A stretch of 64,000 nt of DNA from JASHPR01 sp963778075 (GCA_963778075.1 CAVZTJ010000001.1:124001-188000), one strand, 5' to 3'. Positions 34,658 to 44,645 are shown, numbered from the stretch's first letter. Translations and numbers: made by a program. The notes: generated by a model from the sequence alone, not told the origin.

Positions 34658-36633
34658 CACGCCTCCCCGCCGGCGAACTCCTGTTCGGCCCGCGCCCTCA
34701 TCTCCTCGTACTGCTCCAGGGATATCCGCCCGTCGACCAGCGCCTCGTCCAGCTTGCCCAGGCGCTCCAGGAGCCGATGGCGCGACGGGTCGGAGCCGAC
34801 CCATGGCGAACTGTGGTGGCTGGGCCCGCGTGAACCGTTGTGCTCTGGCCCCGACGAACCGTTGTGCGTCGGTCTGAACGAGCCGTCCCGTGCTGTCCCG
34901 GATGAGGCACCTTGACCGTCGATTCCCGGACTGCGCGACGCCAGGGCCTGCATTGTGTCCCTGGTCAGATCGTGGAGAGCGTCCCATTCCCCTTTGATGC
35001 GAGCCTTCATTGCGTCGTTGGAGTGCACCCCCTGGACCACGATCGTGATCTTGGTTGTGCCCGCCACCGGGCGAATGCCGCCGCGATGAATTTCCTCTCC
35101 GGTCAGCACCATATGGAACTCGATAGGGTAAACGCCGTCATAGCGCCGACCCGCGATGTCCCAGTACCGCTGCACATGGTCGGCCCTGCCGCCGCTGCGA
35201 GGTGGGTGTTCGATCACGCGCTTGACGTAATAGTTCTCGCTCAGCGCATTGGTCAGCCCGATGATCATGTCGTCATTGGGGATCACACCGAACTGCTCCG
35301 CGTTATTCTCGTCTTCTGTCGCTTCACGTTCCGGGACAATCAGGACGTCCTGGTAACGGATGCTGCCCAGGCTGAGCTTGAAGTCGGCCTCGATCCGCGT
35401 CCTGATTTCGGCGCCGCGCCAGTCGTCCCGTCGCTTGCCGAGCGAGCTGTACAGGCGCACCTTGTCGAGACCCGACAGCGCGCCTTTCAGGGTCGCCTCC
35501 AGGCGACCGCTGACCTGATCCTCGGCGAGGATCTTGCTCTCGAACTTGATCGTCAGCTTCATCTGCCGATCCTGGCGTTGCTGTTCGTCTGGCAGCACTT
35601 GCCGCCACTCCACGCGGCGCAGCGCCTCCACGCCGCCGCAGTCCTCCGCCGAGCCGGACTGGATGGCCCGATGACTGGCTTTTTCCACCTTTCCCCAGCG
35701 TTCCGGGTACCGGAGCTGGATCAGCTCGATCACATCCAGGCTGAGCCGGTTGTCGCGCGGGCCGAGGTCGACCCACTGGATATCCAGCTCCAGCGCCCGC
35801 TGGCCTGACTCGGGGACGATCGAGGGCGTCACCCAGACCGGCCCTTCCCTGATCACCGGCTCCCGGGCCAATCCATACGTCAGGTCCAGCGGAAAGGGGC
35901 TGGATGCATGGGGATCCTCGACACGGAACACCGGATACGCCCCGGTGGTGCCCTCGAGCAGACGGATGGGACCCAGAAGGTCTGGTTGCGATGCGATGTC
36001 GACCGGGCCATGCAGCACCAGGCAGCCAGCGCAGAATCGGGTGTTGCGGCTCGTCGCGTGCTTGCGCGCGTACCGGTCGAGCCGGTCGCGGTCCGGGCGG
36101 CCGAAGGCGAGATCCACCGAGATGTCGCCCTCGACTGGACGCGGACGTGTCGTGTAGCGGCCCTGCGGCGCCAGAGCGATGTCAACTCCGAGCCGCTCGG
36201 TCAGGCGGACTTTGTTGATCTTAGGCTGCAAGGCGAGCGGCAGGTCGGCGCGCTGCTGTGCCGTTTGGCGACGCGCCGTGAGATAGGCCCAGGCTGCGAG
36301 CATGATTCCAGGTATGGCTAGCGTCAGCCCGGTCAGGGGGTTCAGCACGACGATGATCAGGCCGGCCACTGCCAGTCCAAGACCCCCGGCGCCCAGCACG
36401 AGCTGATATCTGGTGAAGGCGTGGCCGCACTCCTCGCAGTGATATGAGGCATCGGTCCCAAGACCCCGGCCGGCGCCTTCCCGGCCCAGCAGCCTCCCGG
36501 CCCAGCGCGGCATCGGCACGACGTGCTTCGTGCACCCGGGCCGCCAACAGTGGTGGCATAGCGAAGAGATGTACGCTGAGCCGCACTTGTAGCACCTGAC
36601 CTGCGGCTCCTGGGGTTTGATCTCGGTAATCAT
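34657..36633 (-). CDS. Zinc-ribbon, two-TM, SHOCT-tailed protein of unknown function (658 aa)
   Basis: Order of parts: a zinc-binding N-terminus (C14, C17, C26, C29, C34, C66, C69), two membrane helices at about 76-122 (LGLAVAGLIIVVLNPLTGLT), and a long soluble region (about 140-560) of mixed alpha/beta character. A low-complexity linker follows with repeated NGS/S-G units (HNGSSGPEHNGSRGPSHHSS), then a SHOCT-like helical hairpin (LLERLGKLDEALVDGRISLE). The middle (VSGRLEATLKGALSGLDKVR to MIIGLTNAL) appears distantly related to the 539-aa protein encoded 13 bp upstream. This is probably the membrane-associated sensor or scaffold of the operon; function is inferred only from context. Confidence 0.7.
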   Translation of the reverse strand: MITEIKPQEPQVRCYKCGSAYISSLCHHCWRPGCTKHVVPMPRWAGRLLGREGAGRGLGTDASYHCEECGHAFTRYQLVLGAGGLGLAVAGLIIVVLNPLTGLTLAIPGIMLAAWAYLTARRQTAQQRADLPLALQPKINKVRLTERLGVDIALAPQGRYTTRPRPVEGDISVDLAFGRPDRDRLDRYARKHATSRNTRFCAGCLVLHGPVDIASQPDLLGPIRLLEGTTGAYPVFRVEDPHASSPFPLDLTYGLAREPVIREGPVWVTPSIVPESGQRALELDIQWVDLGPRDNRLSLDVIELIQLRYPERWGKVEKASHRAIQSGSAEDCGGVEALRRVEWRQVLPDEQQRQDRQMKLTIKFESKILAEDQVSGRLEATLKGALSGLDKVRLYSSLGKRRDDWRGAEIRTRIEADFKLSLGSIRYQDVLIVPEREATEDENNAEQFGVIPNDDMIIGLTNALSENYYVKRVIEHPPRSGGRADHVQRYWDIAGRRYDGVYPIEFHMVLTGEEIHRGGIRPVAGTTKITIVVQGVHSNDAMKARIKGEWDALHDLTRDTMQALASRSPGIDGQGASSGTARDGSFRPTHNGSSGPEHNGSRGPSHHSSPWVGSDPSRHRLLERLGKLDEALVDGRISLEQYEEMRARAEQEFAGGEA

Positions 36634-36646
36634 TGGATCGTTCCCT

Positions 36647-38266
36647 TCAGCGCCGAGCCGGCAGCCGATCGAACCGTTCCCGCAGCGCTACCCTCAGCGC
36701 GTTCATCTCCTGGACGACCGGTCGGCTGTTCCTGGCCAGCCAGCCGTAGGCGTAGATCCGCAGCTCACCGCTGTCCAGTTGCGTCAGGTAGGTCATGCCG
36801 CCAGGAACGGTCCGCTGGCGCCGTGACTTGTGCTGCTTGCCCTCCACGTAGAGCACGAGTTGCAGCAGATCCGGTCCTTCAGGGCGTTCGGCGGAGAGCC
36901 ATCGTCTCTCTGCGCCCCGGTCGGGCCACCGGTCCCACGCTCTGAAGCCAAGGTTCTTGAGCGCCATCATGATGTCGTCGATGCGGGTCTCGGCCGGGAT
37001 TACCTCGTCAAAGTGCAGCTGCTGGTGCGGCGACAAGGTACGCCGGGCGAAGGCGTCGTCCAATCTGAGGTCGAACTTGGTCCTGACTGAACTCCGCAGC
37101 GCCACCCGCGGTTGCCCGCGCATCGTCCCGGTTGCGTCATACATGCGGGCATCCAGCCCCGACAGCAATCGGTTGACGGTGACCTTGACCTCGCCGCCAA
37201 GGCTTTCTTCTTGGTACAACTCGCCCGGCTGGGGAATCACCAGGATCATCTTCGGGCTGGTGAACGTGATCAGCTCTCCTACTCCCGGATCGGCTTCGCG
37301 CTCCATCGTGATGTCCGACCACTCCAGCCCCGACCGCATGGGGTTGTAGCGAATTGGGTGATTATTCGTTCCCACTTTCAGGTTCAGGGAACGCAAGGAA
37401 GTATGCGTGGGCCAACTGATGAAGACCCGACGTACCTTTGCTCGCGACCCCCTAGCCTGTTTGCGCGGGATAGCCAGCCGTACGGTCATGTGCAGTTCTA
37501 GCTCAGGCTTAAAGCCGACTTGCCGCATGATCTGCAGTCGCTTGCGATCGAAGTCGCGATCCAGGCCTGCTTCCGAGAAATCTGCGTCGTCCGGATCACG
37601 AAGCGACGCGTCTACGTCGACCGGGTCGACCTTGAAGTGTTCTGTATCAGGCACATAGACATGGGAAACGACACAGGCGCTGCGATCGGCGATCAACGGA
37701 TCGGGCTCGCCGACATCGGCCAGACCCGGGAGCTGGGCCCTGATTGGCACGGAGCCGTGCGTCGATCCTTCGTCTAGCAGGCCGTCCAGATTGGCGTGCT
37801 CGAAATCGGTAAGCACCAGGTGCCCGATCAGGGCCTCGGCGCCGGGACGGCCGGCATGGTCGACGTCACTGCGAGCCTGTCGGCTGAAGAACTTGTCTCC
37901 GTCATAGGGCAGGACCAGTTTGATGAGACCCTTCGGGGTGTTCTCCTCGTATCTGGCAGCGTTCTCCGATATTTCCTGTTTGTAGAAGTACAGTTCCCTG
38001 ATCTGCGCACGCTTCACCCGCGCCCGCGCCAGCACCACCTCCCCGGCATCGGGCTTGCGTAGTGGGCCGGAGATACGCATGACGCCGAGCCCTAGCAGGG
38101 CTTGGATGCGCACCCGCAGCTCTCCGAATCTCCAGCGTCTGTTAAGGAAAGCCTCCGTGCCAGACCCTTCTGACTCGCGCGGCTTGGTCGACCTCAACAA
38201 AATCCGGCGTCGGTGAGCACTCCCGGCACCACCCGCCCCACTTACCCCGTCTGCTGACTCTGCCAT
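36647..38266 (-). CDS. Unknown 539-aa protein, first gene of the CHAT operon
   Basis: No domain is recognised. The N-terminal 40 residues are low-complexity and basic. The rest is a soluble alpha/beta protein with segments such as WRFGELRVRIQALLGLGVM, RRVFISWPTHTSLRSLNLKV and ESLGGEVKVTVNRLLSGLDA. The last aligns with VSGRLEATLKGALSGLD in the 658-aa protein, and both then continue with an R/F-rich strand and a (V)IP-x-x-x-x-I-x-x-AL helix. There is no membrane segment. The start is divergent from the small TM protein gene, with about 225 bp between. Lacking an identified NTPase or nuclease domain, it may be the recognition subunit. Confidence 0.6.
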   Translation of the reverse strand: MAESADGVSGAGGAGSAHRRRILLRSTKPRESEGSGTEAFLNRRWRFGELRVRIQALLGLGVMRISGPLRKPDAGEVVLARARVKRAQIRELYFYKQEISENAARYEENTPKGLIKLVLPYDGDKFFSRQARSDVDHAGRPGAEALIGHLVLTDFEHANLDGLLDEGSTHGSVPIRAQLPGLADVGEPDPLIADRSACVVSHVYVPDTEHFKVDPVDVDASLRDPDDADFSEAGLDRDFDRKRLQIMRQVGFKPELELHMTVRLAIPRKQARGSRAKVRRVFISWPTHTSLRSLNLKVGTNNHPIRYNPMRSGLEWSDITMEREADPGVGELITFTSPKMILVIPQPGELYQEESLGGEVKVTVNRLLSGLDARMYDATGTMRGQPRVALRSSVRTKFDLRLDDAFARRTLSPHQQLHFDEVIPAETRIDDIMMALKNLGFRAWDRWPDRGAERRWLSAERPEGPDLLQLVLYVEGKQHKSRRQRTVPGGMTYLTQLDSGELRIYAYGWLARNSRPVVQEMNALRVALRERFDRLPARR

Positions 38267-38491
38267 CGCCTTCCCCTTGCAGAACTTCGGGGCCGAACGA
38301 ACACCTTCATTCTCGTCAATCAGGCACCAATGTCTATATCCTCGGATGGATACCTGACTGCCGGGAACTCATGACAGCGAACCATTTCGTCGCGCACTCA
38401 CGCTGTGAAAGACCATCCGGCTAAGGCTTCGCAATGCTGGACTCGCGCAATCCGAGCGCAGGCGCGGGCTGAAGATCTACGGGAGGACGAC
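38267..38491. promoter_or_regulatory. Divergent promoter region of the CHAT operon and the small TM protein gene
   Basis: The 225 bp between the two divergent genes must contain both promoters. It is somewhat AT-richer (TCTCGTCAATCAGGCACCAATGTCTATATCC). The candidate -10 TATATC lies near 38333. No clear inverted repeat was found. Confidence 0.4.
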
Positions 38492-38905
38492 GTGGCCGAA
38501 ATCTTCGTTGCCCTTGAGATGCCCACAGAACTCGGCGGTGCAGTGTTCTCGTCGCCGGTTGTGCGGTCCTGCGTGGACAACTGTCCGGATGCGCGGATCG
38601 TGTCGCGAGCGGCCTCGCAGGACGGCGAAGGTGCTTACAGGGACTTCGGCACCACGTCGCTGCTGTTGCTGGGCACACCGTCCGCCGTGGCCGCGGTTAC
38701 GGGATTGTTCGCCGTAATCCGCACCATGATCAAAGAGGCCCACAAAACGATCCGCGATCGCCAGAGCCACCAGTACGACTTGCAAAGGCTCGTGCTCGTC
38801 CTGGGAGCGAGGCGTGAGGAGATCGACCTAGCCAGAGATCTCAAGGAGATCGAGGCGCGCCTGGACGAGATCCAGGGTCAGGCGACCGAGCAACTGTCAC
38901 CGTGA
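38492..38905 (+). CDS. Small single-TM protein resembling effector-associated constant component 1
   Basis: GTG at 38492 has GGGAGGACGAC upstream, making a 137-aa protein; in-frame ATG at 38405 is less likely. An N-terminal alpha/beta part (MAEIFVALEMPTELGGAVFS) leads to a hydrophobic Gly/Ala-rich helix (about 54-76, TTSLLLLGTPSAVAAVTGLF). A strand follows (LQRLVLVLGARREEIDL), then a charged helix (KEIEARLDEIQGQ). This order resembles EACC1 proteins, which accompany caspase- and trypsin-type effectors in actinobacterial NTP-dependent conflict systems. The similarity is one of layout, not a proven homology. It is divergent from the CHAT operon. Confidence 0.55.
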   Translation: MAEIFVALEMPTELGGAVFSSPVVRSCVDNCPDARIVSRAASQDGEGAYRDFGTTSLLLLGTPSAVAAVTGLFAVIRTMIKEAHKTIRDRQSHQYDLQRLVLVLGARREEIDLARDLKEIEARLDEIQGQATEQLSP

Positions 38906-38970
38906 CCCGGGGCGCCATCGAGGCCTGCTTCTCAGATGGTGCTGACAAATCTGAACCCTGACCAGCACAG

Positions 38971-40209
38971 CTACCGGACGTCGAGGCCGGTGGCGGCGCG
39001 GCCGATGATCAGCCGCTGGATCTCCGACGTGCCCTCGAAGATCGTGAAGATCTTGGCGTCGCGGTGCCAGCGCTCGACCGGGTAGTCGCGGGTGTAGCCG
39101 TTGCCGCCGAGGATCTGGATCGCCTGCTCGGTGACCCTGACCGCGGTCTCCCCCGCGACCAGTTTGGACATCGACCCCTCGGCGTGGTTGAACGGGATGC
39201 GGTTGCGGGCCATCCACGCGGCCCGCCAGGTCAGCAGCCGCGCCGCGTCCACGGCCGCGGCCATGTCGGCGAGCAGGAACGCGACGCCCTCGGTCTGGCC
39301 GATCGGGCGGCCGAACTGGACCCGGCCGACCGAGTAGTCGCGGGCGTACTCGTACGCCGCGCGGGCCACGCCGACGGCCATCGCGGCCACGGCGGGCCTG
39401 GTCGCCTCGAAGGTCTTCAGCGCGGACTGCTCACCGCTGCGGACGCCTTCCCTGGTCCGGGCGAGCCGGGCGTCGAGGCGCTCCTTTCCGCCGACCAGGC
39501 AGCGGCCAGGCACCCGGACGTCGTCGAGCACCACCTCGGCGGTGTGCGAGGCCCGGATGCCGTGCTTGCGGACCTTCTGCCCCTGGGACAGCCCGCGGGT
39601 GCCCGGCGGCACGATGAAGGTCGCCTGGCCCCGAAGCCCCAGCGCGGGGTCGACCGCGGCGACGACCACGTGCACGTTCGCGATGCCGCCGTTGGTGACC
39701 CAGGACTTGGCCCCGTTCAGCACCCACTCGTCGGTGGCCTCCTGGTACTCCGCCCTGGTCCTGATCGCCGCGACGTCGCTGCCGGCGTCCGCCTCTGATA
39801 CGCAGAACGCGCCGAGCTTGACGTCGTCGGTGTCGCCGAACATCGGCGGCAGCCACTCGGCCATCTGCTCGTTCGTGCCGTTGCCGCTCACGGCCACGGC
39901 GGCCAGGCCGGTTCCGACGATCGACAGCGCGATCCCCGCGTCGCCCCAGAACAGTTCCTCCCAGGCGACCGGGATGCCCAGACCGCTCGGCTCCAGCCAC
40001 TGCTGGGCGAAGAAGTCCAGCGAGTACAGGCCGACCTTGGACGCCTGCTGCAGGATCGGCCAGGGTGTTTCCTCGCGCTCGTCCCACTCGCTGCTCGCCG
40101 GCCTGATCACGGTCTCGGCAAACTCGTGCACCCAGTCGCGCACGTCGCGCAGATCCTGGCCCAGGTCCATGGAAAAGCCGCTGCCGGGGTCCTGCTCGCT
40201 GCTCATCAT
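38971..40209 (-). CDS. Acyl-CoA dehydrogenase
   Basis: About 412 aa from the ATG at 40209 (GAGGAG directly upstream; ATG at 40206 is also possible). Family motifs are present: CVSEADAGSDVAAIRT, the FAD/substrate region WVLNGAKSWVTNGGIANVHV, DYSVGRVQFGRPIGQTEGVAF, and the C-terminal ILGGNGYTRDYPVERWHRDA with IFEGTSEIQRLIIGR. It oxidises acyl-CoA to enoyl-CoA with FAD in the cytosol, passing electrons to ETF. It is divergent from an enoyl-CoA hydratase gene that would take the next beta-oxidation step, with an inverted repeat between them. Confidence 0.93.
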   Translation of the reverse strand: MMSSEQDPGSGFSMDLGQDLRDVRDWVHEFAETVIRPASSEWDEREETPWPILQQASKVGLYSLDFFAQQWLEPSGLGIPVAWEELFWGDAGIALSIVGTGLAAVAVSGNGTNEQMAEWLPPMFGDTDDVKLGAFCVSEADAGSDVAAIRTRAEYQEATDEWVLNGAKSWVTNGGIANVHVVVAAVDPALGLRGQATFIVPPGTRGLSQGQKVRKHGIRASHTAEVVLDDVRVPGRCLVGGKERLDARLARTREGVRSGEQSALKTFEATRPAVAAMAVGVARAAYEYARDYSVGRVQFGRPIGQTEGVAFLLADMAAAVDAARLLTWRAAWMARNRIPFNHAEGSMSKLVAGETAVRVTEQAIQILGGNGYTRDYPVERWHRDAKIFTIFEGTSEIQRLIIGRAATGLDVR

Positions 40210-40242
40210 GCTCCTCGTTGGTGCGGGCGATCCGCCGCCCAA

Positions 40243-40258
40243 GTTACTCAAGAGTAAC
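40243..40258. promoter_or_regulatory. GTTACTC-AA-GAGTAAC inverted repeat between acyl-CoA dehydrogenase and enoyl-CoA hydratase genes
   Basis: Two perfect 7-bp arms around a 2-bp centre lie 34 bp upstream of the dehydrogenase start and about 90 bp before the hydratase start. The size and symmetry suit a TetR-family dimer of the kind that controls fatty-acid degradation genes in actinobacteria. No TetR gene is in this window. Confidence 0.6.
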
Positions 40259-40349
40259 AGTACCGGCGGCTGCCGCACCAGTCGCGGAGACCCGCCGCCG
40301 CTTATCCTGACCCGACAAGATCAGCCCGCGTTCGAGGGAGCCGCACCGG

Positions 40350-41138
40350 ATGGACTACGGCAGCTACGATTGCCTGCTTTTTGACCGGCACGAGCACGGC
40401 GTGCTCCAGATCACGATGAACCGGCCGGAGAAGTACAACGCCGCCGACGAGGCCATGCACGGCCAGCTCGCCCGGGTGTGGGCGGATGTGGCCCGTGACG
40501 AGGAAACCAGGGTGGTCGTGGTCACCGGCGCGGGCAAGGCGTTCTCGGCCGGCGGCGACCTCGGGATGGTGCAGCGCCAGATCGGCGACTACGGCCGGGT
40601 GACGAACATGCTCGCCGAGATGAGCGAGCTCGTCTACAACATGATCAACTGCCCGCAGCCGATCGTGTCGGCGATCAACGGCGTCGCGGTAGGGGCTGGC
40701 CTGGTCGTGGCGCTGATCGCGGACATCAGCATCTGCGCCGAGGACGCGCGGCTCGGCGACGGGCACGTGCGGCTCGGCGTCGCGGCGGGCGATCACGCCG
40801 CGATCATCTGGCCGCTGCTGTGCGGCATGGCCAGGGCCCGGTACTACCTGCTCACCGGCGAGATGGTCATCGGCACCGAGGCCGAGCGGATCGGGCTGGT
40901 CAGCAAGGCCCTGCCGCGGGAGCAGGTGCTCGAGGAGTCGCTGCGCATCGCGCAGGGGCTGGCCACCGGGCCGCAGCTCGCGATCCAGCTGACCAAGCGG
41001 GCCCTGAACGGCTGGCTCAAGACCGCGGGGCCGATCTTCGATCAGTCCGCGGCCTACGAGATGCTCACGTTCATGGGTGAGGACGTCAAGGAGGGCGCGG
41101 CGGCCCTGATCGCGAAGCGGCCGCCGGTCTTCGGCTGA
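40350..41138 (+). CDS. Enoyl-CoA hydratase/isomerase family protein
   Basis: The 262-aa crotonase-fold protein has the oxyanion-hole motifs GKAFSAGGDLGMV and INGVAVGAGLVVALIADISI, and the acidic pair region ARLGDGHVRLGVAAGD. It probably hydrates enoyl-CoA during beta-oxidation or a related acyl-CoA pathway. GAGGGAG lies 9 nt before ATG. The paired divergent acyl-CoA dehydrogenase suggests a common fatty or branched-chain substrate. The usual second catalytic glutamate position is not certain, so another crotonase reaction is possible. Confidence 0.88.
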   Translation: MDYGSYDCLLFDRHEHGVLQITMNRPEKYNAADEAMHGQLARVWADVARDEETRVVVVTGAGKAFSAGGDLGMVQRQIGDYGRVTNMLAEMSELVYNMINCPQPIVSAINGVAVGAGLVVALIADISICAEDARLGDGHVRLGVAAGDHAAIIWPLLCGMARARYYLLTGEMVIGTEAERIGLVSKALPREQVLEESLRIAQGLATGPQLAIQLTKRALNGWLKTAGPIFDQSAAYEMLTFMGEDVKEGAAALIAKRPPVFG

Positions 41139-41149
41139 CGCGGCGCCGG

Positions 41150-42622
41150 TCAGTCCTTTTCGTGGCGTTCCAGGAAGTTAAAGACGTCGGCTTCGTCGAC
41201 GCCAGGAAAACTCCCCGTGGGCAGCGCGGACAGGATGTGCGAGTGCGCCCGGGCCGAGGGCCAGGCCCGGCCCTCCCAGCGCGCGGCCAGCGCGGCGGGC
41301 GGGTGCTGGCAGCACTCCCCATCCGGGCAGGCCGAGGTGCGCCGGATCGTCGTCTCCCGGCCGCGGAACAAGCGAGAGTGCTCGAACGGGACGCCCAGTG
41401 TTATGGCAAAGCCACGCTCGCGACTCTGGTCGACGAACGCCGCACACCAGTACGTCCCCGACTGCGTGTCCGAGTACTGGTAGTACGGGCTGAACCGGTC
41501 GTCGGCGGTGAACACCTGCCGGCCCGACCACTGGCGGCACATCCGCTGGCCCTCGATCGCGCCGGTGGCGTCGGCCGGGAACACCACGCCGTCGTTCTGG
41601 TAGGCCTTGTAGATGATCCCGCCCTCGTCGTTCTTGACGAAGTGGCACGGCAGGCCGAGGTGATGGGTGGCCAGGTTGGTGAACCGGTGCGCGGCCATCT
41701 CGTACGACACCGAGAACACGTCCCGCAGGTCCTCGACGGACAGGCTTCTGGCGTCGGCGGCCTCGCGCAGGAACACGGTCGCCTGCTGCTCCGGGACCAG
41801 CACCGCGGCGGCGAAGTAGTTGGCCTCCACCCGCTGCCGCAGGAAGTCCGCGAAGTCCTCGGGCGCGCTGTGGCCGAGCACGAAGTGCCCGAGCGTCTGC
41901 AGCAGGATCGTCCGCGGCGTGTGCATGCCGATGGACTCCTGCTTGAGGTAGATCCGCCGGTCGCGCAAGTCGGTCACGGACCGCGCGGAGCGGGGCAGGT
42001 CGCGCACGTACCGGACGGTGAACCCGTGGTGGCTCACCACCGACAGCAGCATGCCCTGGGACAGGGCCCCGCCGGTGTACCCGGCGGTCGCCAGCGCGAC
42101 GGCCGCCTCCTGCTCGATCTCGGGGAAGTAGTTGCCGCGCTCGCGCATCATCGCCCGCAGGCCGGCGTTGGCCTCCCTGGCCTCCTCGGGCGTCGCCGTC
42201 GGCTTGGCCCGCTGCTTGCGCAGCTCGCCGTACAGCGCGAGCACGTGCTCGATCACGTCACTCGGCACCCGCGCGCCGACCCGCAGGTGCGGCAGGCCGA
42301 GGTCACGGTAGACCGGGTCCTGCTGCGCCTCCTCGAGAGCGATCTCCAGCTGGGCCCGGCGGCTCGGCGGCTGGCGCCGCAGCAGTTCCGCCGTTGGCAC
42401 CGACAGCGCGGCCGCCAGCGCCTCGATCAGCGACAGCTTGGGCTCGCGCCGGCCGTTCTCGATCAGCGACAGCACCGAGGGGGCACGGCCAACCCGCTCG
42501 CCGAGCTCGGCGAGGGTCAGCCCCCTGGCGCGCCGGGCATGCCGGAGCCGCTGGCCGAATACGCCGAGATCTAGGCCCCGTTCGGTGAAGGATGGGGAAT
42601 CTTCTTCGGTGAAGACTGCCAT
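41150..42622 (-). CDS. RamB/ScfR-type XRE-family regulator (short-chain fatty acyl regulator)
   Basis: The 490-aa protein has an N-terminal XRE helix-turn-helix (RLRHARRARGLTLAELGERV, RAPSVLSLIENGRREPKLS), an IrrE/ImmA-like middle (TILLQTLGHFVLGHSAPED, lacking a full HExxH) and a Cys-rich C-terminal domain (TSACPDGECCQHPP). This layout is that of RamB of corynebacteria, which regulates glyoxylate-cycle and acetate genes, and of related regulators in other actinomycetes. It is divergent from isocitrate lyase, the expected target, across 131 bp. Confidence 0.85.
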   Translation of the reverse strand: MAVFTEEDSPSFTERGLDLGVFGQRLRHARRARGLTLAELGERVGRAPSVLSLIENGRREPKLSLIEALAAALSVPTAELLRRQPPSRRAQLEIALEEAQQDPVYRDLGLPHLRVGARVPSDVIEHVLALYGELRKQRAKPTATPEEAREANAGLRAMMRERGNYFPEIEQEAAVALATAGYTGGALSQGMLLSVVSHHGFTVRYVRDLPRSARSVTDLRDRRIYLKQESIGMHTPRTILLQTLGHFVLGHSAPEDFADFLRQRVEANYFAAAVLVPEQQATVFLREAADARSLSVEDLRDVFSVSYEMAAHRFTNLATHHLGLPCHFVKNDEGGIIYKAYQNDGVVFPADATGAIEGQRMCRQWSGRQVFTADDRFSPYYQYSDTQSGTYWCAAFVDQSRERGFAITLGVPFEHSRLFRGRETTIRRTSACPDGECCQHPPAALAARWEGRAWPSARAHSHILSALPTGSFPGVDEADVFNFLERHEKD

Positions 42623-42753
42623 ATATTCATCTTAGACGAAATTCTGGAAAAGTTCACTGCGATGAATCCTTGGTTTTCCCGGCAACCCGCCGCACGCTAG
42701 CTGGTATCGACCCGGGTTGCTGCGGAAACCCGGGACCGGCCAGGGAGGTAGCG
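42623..42753. promoter_or_regulatory. Divergent promoter region of the RamB-like gene and isocitrate lyase
   Basis: An AT-rich segment (about 42620-42690, including CATATATTCATCTTAGACG and GGAAAAGTTCACTG) lies between the two starts. A RamB site is expected here; I could not match the published RamB consensus convincingly. Confidence 0.4.
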
Positions 42754-44052
<1,299 letters not shown>

Positions 44053-44064
44053 CCCCGCTTGCGG

Positions 44065-44102
44065 GTGCTGGCCCCCGGCGGTGGCACCCCGGGGGCCAGC
44101 AC
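44065..44102. terminator. Bidirectional terminator hairpin after aceA
   Basis: GTGCTGGCCCCCGG (44065-44078) pairs perfectly with CCGGGGGCCAGCAC (44089-44102), a 14-bp stem with a 10-nt loop. It lies between the stop codons of two convergent genes. There is no T-run in either direction. Confidence 0.8.
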
Positions 44103-44109
44103 CGTCGCT

Positions 44110-44604
44110 CTAGCGCATGAGGCCGGCCCCGGTCGGCTCGTCGGAGTAGTAGTCCTCCCCCACGTACCGTCGCCGCCACCGGGACGGCACGAACAGCGGG
44201 ACGATCATCGCGGCGCCGGCCAGCGCCAGCACGCCGCTGGTCAGCATCTCCCCGAAACCAACGGCGAACGAGTGGGCGTGCAGCGGGACGATCTGGATGG
44301 CGCGCCGCTCGCTGACCGCGAGCAGCGCGGTCCAGCCGAGCAGCACCAGCCCGGGCAGCCCGGTGGCCAGCGGCGACACGGCGGGGACGGCCAGCAGGAC
44401 TCCGAGCAGCAGGCCGACGCCGACCACGACGGCGAGCGCGATCGCGCCGTGCGGGGTGGTCAGGCCGCTCCCGCTGCCCCCGCTGGCGCGCAACGTGACA
44501 ATCTTCTCCACCGCCCAGCCGGCCCCGACGAACACCGCCGCGAACGTGACCAGCGCAAGAAGAACTCCGAACACGTGCCGCATGTCGCCGCTCCCTTCGG
44601 TCAA
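44110..44604 (-). CDS. Four-helix membrane protein of unknown function
   Basis: The 164-aa protein (start at 44604; MRHVFGVLLALVTFAAVFVG from an ATG at 44583 is an alternative) has four hydrophobic helices: about 12-32, 52-72, 75-95 and 115-138. It ends in a basic/acidic cytoplasmic tail (SRWRRRYVGEDYYSDEPTGA). Similar small proteins are common in actinomycetes without known function. It is convergent with aceA across a shared terminator. No domain motif was found. Confidence 0.65.
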   Translation of the reverse strand: MTEGSGDMRHVFGVLLALVTFAAVFVGAGWAVEKIVTLRASGGSGSGLTTPHGAIALAVVVGVGLLLGVLLAVPAVSPLATGLPGLVLLGWTALLAVSERRAIQIVPLHAHSFAVGFGEMLTSGVLALAGAAMIVPLFVPSRWRRRYVGEDYYSDEPTGAGLMR

Positions 44605-44645
44605 ACCCCCGAAGTTCCTGGCTCCCTGGCACCCACCACGTCCCG

